Assembly (NCBI GenBank): GCA_947631375.1
Contig: CANRLD010000092.1
Location: 1 to 7,152, forward strand
Direction of reading: 5' to 3'
Length of the DNA stretch: 7,152 nucleotides
Source of the DNA: an uncultured Methylophaga sp.
Lineage (GTDB): Bacteria; Pseudomonadota; Gammaproteobacteria; Nitrosococcales; Methylophagaceae
The first letter of the stretch is position 1, and each line of letters opens with the position of its first letter. The notes beneath the pieces were generated by a model. The model was not told the origin of the DNA and made no database searches. It saw only the letters and a program-made list of their open reading frames with translations. Positions 5,448-7,152 of the stretch are shown here, one piece after another. The position numbers were made by a program, and so were the translations under genes.

Positions 5448-5537
5448 CGTCATCGCGAGGCCGATAGGCCGTGGCGATCTAGTCGGGCTTTAACAGCAAA
5501 AGACGGGACTGGATTGCTTCGCTGCACCGCAATGACG
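5448..5537. repeat. Palindromic intergenic element (GTCATTGCGAG-type, MITE-like)
   Basis: The left end CGTCATCGCGAGG (5448-5460) and the right end CCGCAATGACG (5527-5537, complement CGTCATTGCGG) are inverted relatives. Further in, GGCGATCTAGTC (5473-5484) is matched by GACTGGATTGC (5507-5517), complement GCAATCCAGTC. A small GGCC-GATA-GGCC hairpin lies at 5459-5470. The termini resemble a family of short palindromic elements I recall from many bacterial genomes, with ends of the form GTCATTGCGAG and AGCAATCCAG. A third partial end, CGTCATCGCAAGC, is at 5423-5435. The element contains no gene and lies between the convergent ygaP and the diguanylate cyclase gene. Confidence 0.65.
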
Positions 5538-5570
5538 AGGGTCGGCGTAGATTGCTGTTTGATCACTGCG

Positions 5571-5590
5571 CTGACAGTCACTATTGTCAG
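5571..5590. terminator. Small hairpin at the end of the diguanylate cyclase gene
   Basis: CTGACA (5571-5576) and TGTCAG (5585-5590) form a 6-bp stem with an eight-base loop that includes the cyclase stop codon. No U-tract is present on either strand, so it is at best a weak or Rho-assisted end. Confidence 0.25.
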
Positions 5591-6525
5591 GCAGACTGTA
5601 TGCAATTACGTCCTTGTTGTTTTGCTTGATAAAGTTGCTTGTCTGCTCGATCAATCAACTCTTTAAACTGGTTATTTTGTGAAGGAATCATCGTACTCAC
5701 GCCCAGGCTGATCGTAAGTAACTGACTGATTTTGGAACGTTCATGCGGGATTTGCTGCTTGAAAATAAGCTGGCGACAACGCTCAGCCACTGCTAATCCG
5801 GCTTTTTCATCAGTCTCAGGTAATAACATCACAAATTCTTCGCCACCAAAACGGCCAAAAAAATCCCGCGTTCGCGTGGCTGCGCCATTTAAGACTTCAG
5901 CTACTTGTTTCAGACAATCATCGCCCTGCAAGTGACCATAACAATCGTTATATTCTTTGAAAAAGTCGATATCAATAATAATCAGTGAGAGTGGCTGCTT
6001 GTTCTGCCGCGCTTTTAACCACTCGGTTTCCAGCACCATATTAAACATACGGCGGTTGGCAACCCCGGTTAAACCATCTTTGAAAGACAGCTCTTCCAGC
6101 TCTTTTTGTAAGGTGATGAGTTTCTGCTCCGTTTTTTTACGTTCACTGATATCAAACATAAACCCTATCAGTGCATCCACTTCGCCATTGTCTTTACGCA
6201 CCACATGCACGACATCGCGGATCCAAATATATTCGCCATCTTTGGTTAACGCTCGATAATCTGCTTCATGATCAATGCCAGATTGTGATTGGCTAACGCA
6301 GTAATCCACAACCCATTGCCGATCTTCTGGATGCATCCGATTGGCCCAGTCTTCAACTGTTTGCCAACTGGATGGCGCCCAGCCCAATAATGCTTCAATC
6401 TGTGGACCGATATAAGCAAACTGCAGTGTCGACCAGTCAATCTTCCACGGAATGGCTTTGGTAGACTCAAGCAATGTTTTGTAGACATCACTTTCGGTTT
6501 GAATATCGTTGATCAGATCCGTCAT
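5587..6525 (-). CDS. PAS-GGDEF diguanylate cyclase
   Basis: A 312-residue soluble protein. Residues about 15-128 form a PAS domain with a C-terminal PAC motif (GEYIWIRDVVHVV...GFMFDISERK). A short coiled linker (TEQKLITLQKELEELSF, 132-148) leads to the GGDEF domain from about 149 (DGLTGVANRR). GGEEF is at 227-231. The metal-site region is IDIDFFKEYND (184-194), with D185 and D187. The inhibitory I-site RTRD (218-221) has exact PleD spacing. All this predicts an active, product-inhibited cyclase making c-di-GMP from two GTP and controlled by an unknown PAS signal. There is no membrane segment or EAL domain. ATG 6523-6525 has AAAGG (complement of 6533-6537) seven bases upstream. The gene lies 86 bases downstream of dbpA on the same strand without a clear terminator between, so co-transcription is possible. 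Confidence 0.93.
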   Translation of the reverse strand: MTDLINDIQTESDVYKTLLESTKAIPWKIDWSTLQFAYIGPQIEALLGWAPSSWQTVEDWANRMHPEDRQWVVDYCVSQSQSGIDHEADYRALTKDGEYIWIRDVVHVVRKDNGEVDALIGFMFDISERKKTEQKLITLQKELEELSFKDGLTGVANRRMFNMVLETEWLKARQNKQPLSLIIIDIDFFKEYNDCYGHLQGDDCLKQVAEVLNGAATRTRDFFGRFGGEEFVMLLPETDEKAGLAVAERCRQLIFKQQIPHERSKISQLLTISLGVSTMIPSQNNQFKELIDRADKQLYQAKQQGRNCIQSA

Positions 6526-6545
6526 GACAAAACCTTTATTAATAG

Positions 6546-6596
6546 CTGGATGGTAACCATTCCTGTATAAAATCCAATGCCATAGATGCCATCCAG
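6546..6596. repeat. Inverted and direct repeats in the dbpA-cyclase gap
   Basis: CTGGATGG (6546-6553) and CCATCCAG (6589-6596) are perfect inverted 8-mers 35 bases apart. Inside are two direct copies of ATGCCAT (6577-6583 and 6586-6592), nine bases apart. These could be regulator sites for the cyclase gene or a loose 3' structure for dbpA. No U-tract follows on the minus strand. Confidence 0.35.
6564..6592 (-). promoter_or_regulatory. Weak candidate promoter of the cyclase gene
   Basis: On the minus strand, ATGGCA (6587-6592) and TATACA (6564-6569) are separated by 17 bases. Each matches the sigma-70 consensus at four of six positions. The predicted start is about 30 bases before the cyclase ATG. 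The -35 coincides with one of the ATGCCAT direct repeats. Confidence 0.25.
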
Positions 6597-6611
6597 GGTC
6601 AGGTATAAACT

Positions 6612-7152
6612 CTAACGAATTCTGCGGGCACGGACGGCACGGCCTTTCACTTTACCCTCGGCTAAATAATTCATCGCCTGCCGCAAGGCCGATTTACTGA
6701 CAGCGACATAGCTCGACATATCAAAAATATCAATTTTGCCAATATCAGCGCCTTCCAGACCAGCATCGCCGGTTAACGCACCGAGAATATCACCGGGCCG
6801 GATTTTATTTTTGCGACCAGCATCCAACTGAATGGTCACCATACTGGCTTCCAGACGGTAGCTGTCATCCCGATCCAAGGATACCGGTACATCACAACGA
6901 CAGCGTTTCTTCTGGTACTTTTCAATTGCCAGCATCCGCGGCACTTCCGGCTCAGCCACCAGACTCATTGCCAAACCGGATTCTCCGGCACGTCCGGTCC
7001 GGCCGATACGATGTACATACACTTCAGGATCACGCGGCAACTCATAATTAATTACCATTTCAACAGCTTTGATATCCAGCCCCCGCGCGGCAACATCTGT
7101 CGCCACCAACACCGGACAGCTTTGGTTGGCAAAACACACTAAGACCTGATCA
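6612..7152 (-). CDS. dbpA: ATP-dependent RNA helicase DbpA, C-terminal part (5' end outside window)
   Basis: The frame is open to the right edge and ends at TAG (6612-6614), giving the last 179 residues. Helicase domain 2 motifs are present: motif V in ATDVAARGLDI and motif VI in HRIGRTGRAG. The C-terminal RNA-recognition domain specific to DbpA follows: KIRPGDILGALTGDAGL, then ADIGKIDIFDMSSYVAV, ending in GKVKGRAVRARRIR. DbpA is a DEAD-box ATPase that binds hairpin 92 of 23S rRNA through this domain and acts in late 50S subunit assembly. The DEAD box itself and domain 1 lie outside the window. It is distinguished from RhlE, SrmB or DeaD by the conserved C-terminal domain. The start is not visible; an internal GTG at 7137-7139 is not the real start. 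Confidence 0.95.
   Translation of the reverse strand, partial: DQVLVCFANQSCPVLVATDVAARGLDIKAVEMVINYELPRDPEVYVHRIGRTGRAGESGLAMSLVAEPEVPRMLAIEKYQKKRCRCDVPVSLDRDDSYRLEASMVTIQLDAGRKNKIRPGDILGALTGDAGLEGADIGKIDIFDMSSYVAVSKSALRQAMNYLAEGKVKGRAVRARRIR

Noticed and set aside
5420..5540. Possible CRISPR array because of repeated GTCATCGC units
   Set aside because: There are only two or three imperfect, inverted copies with irregular spacing, which fits a palindromic element and not direct repeats with spacers.
5403..5666. 87-codon plus-strand frame between ygaP and the cyclase
   Set aside because: It runs through the palindromic element and into the antisense of the cyclase 3' end, and it has no ribosome site.

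Overview
The window is ordinary-looking gammaproteobacterial chromosome, by eye close to 50% G+C, densely packed and mostly housekeeping or stress genes. The protein families (a YgaV/YgaP pair, DbpA, a YjjV-type TatD protein, a UPF0016/MneA manganese exporter behind a yybP-ykoY leader) fit Gammaproteobacteria. An Aeromonadales member such as Tolumonas is a guess from G+C and gene style and was not tested. No tRNA, rRNA, CRISPR array or transposase gene was found.

Layout. 1-291 (+) is the C-terminal end of a gamma-glutamyltransferase. It converges, with a 6-base gap, on a 153-residue four-helix membrane protein of unknown function (298-759, -). That gene is divergent from a YjjV-type TatD metallohydrolase (795-1559, +), with only 35 bases between the two start codons. 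After a 182-base gap comes a short-form TcdA/ThiF-like E1 enzyme (1742-2479, +). Its end overlaps a small HEAGH-motif protein (2472-2981, +) that looks like an ImmA/IrrE-type zinc peptidase.

2984-3207 is a complete manganese control cassette. It has a promoter (TTGCAG-17-TATAAT), a yybP-ykoY riboswitch whose closing helix P1 begins at the predicted transcript start, and a 14-bp intrinsic terminator whose first three bases also belong to P1. This arrangement predicts that Mn2+ binding prevents termination and switches on the exporter gene mneA (3208-3762). A YbaK-type aminoacyl-tRNA deacylase follows (3821-4315, +), with a probable own promoter straddling the mneA stop codon and a long hairpin behind it.

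4472-5355 (+) is a two-gene ygaV-ygaP operon: an ArsR-family repressor with the two cysteines spaced as in persulfide sensors, then a rhodanese fused to a two-helix membrane anchor. The genes overlap by ATGA, and an imperfect inverted repeat lies just upstream as a candidate operator. 5448-5537 is a non-coding palindromic element of the GTCATTGCGAG type. On the minus strand, a PAS-GGDEF diguanylate cyclase (5587-6525) lies downstream of the 3' part of the RNA helicase gene dbpA (6612 to the window edge).

The most informative features are the Mn-riboswitch/terminator overlap, the E1/HEAGH overlapping gene pair, and the persulfide-response operon with its candidate operator. No wholly new multi-gene system is clearly visible. 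The HEAGH protein is the least understood conserved-looking gene.
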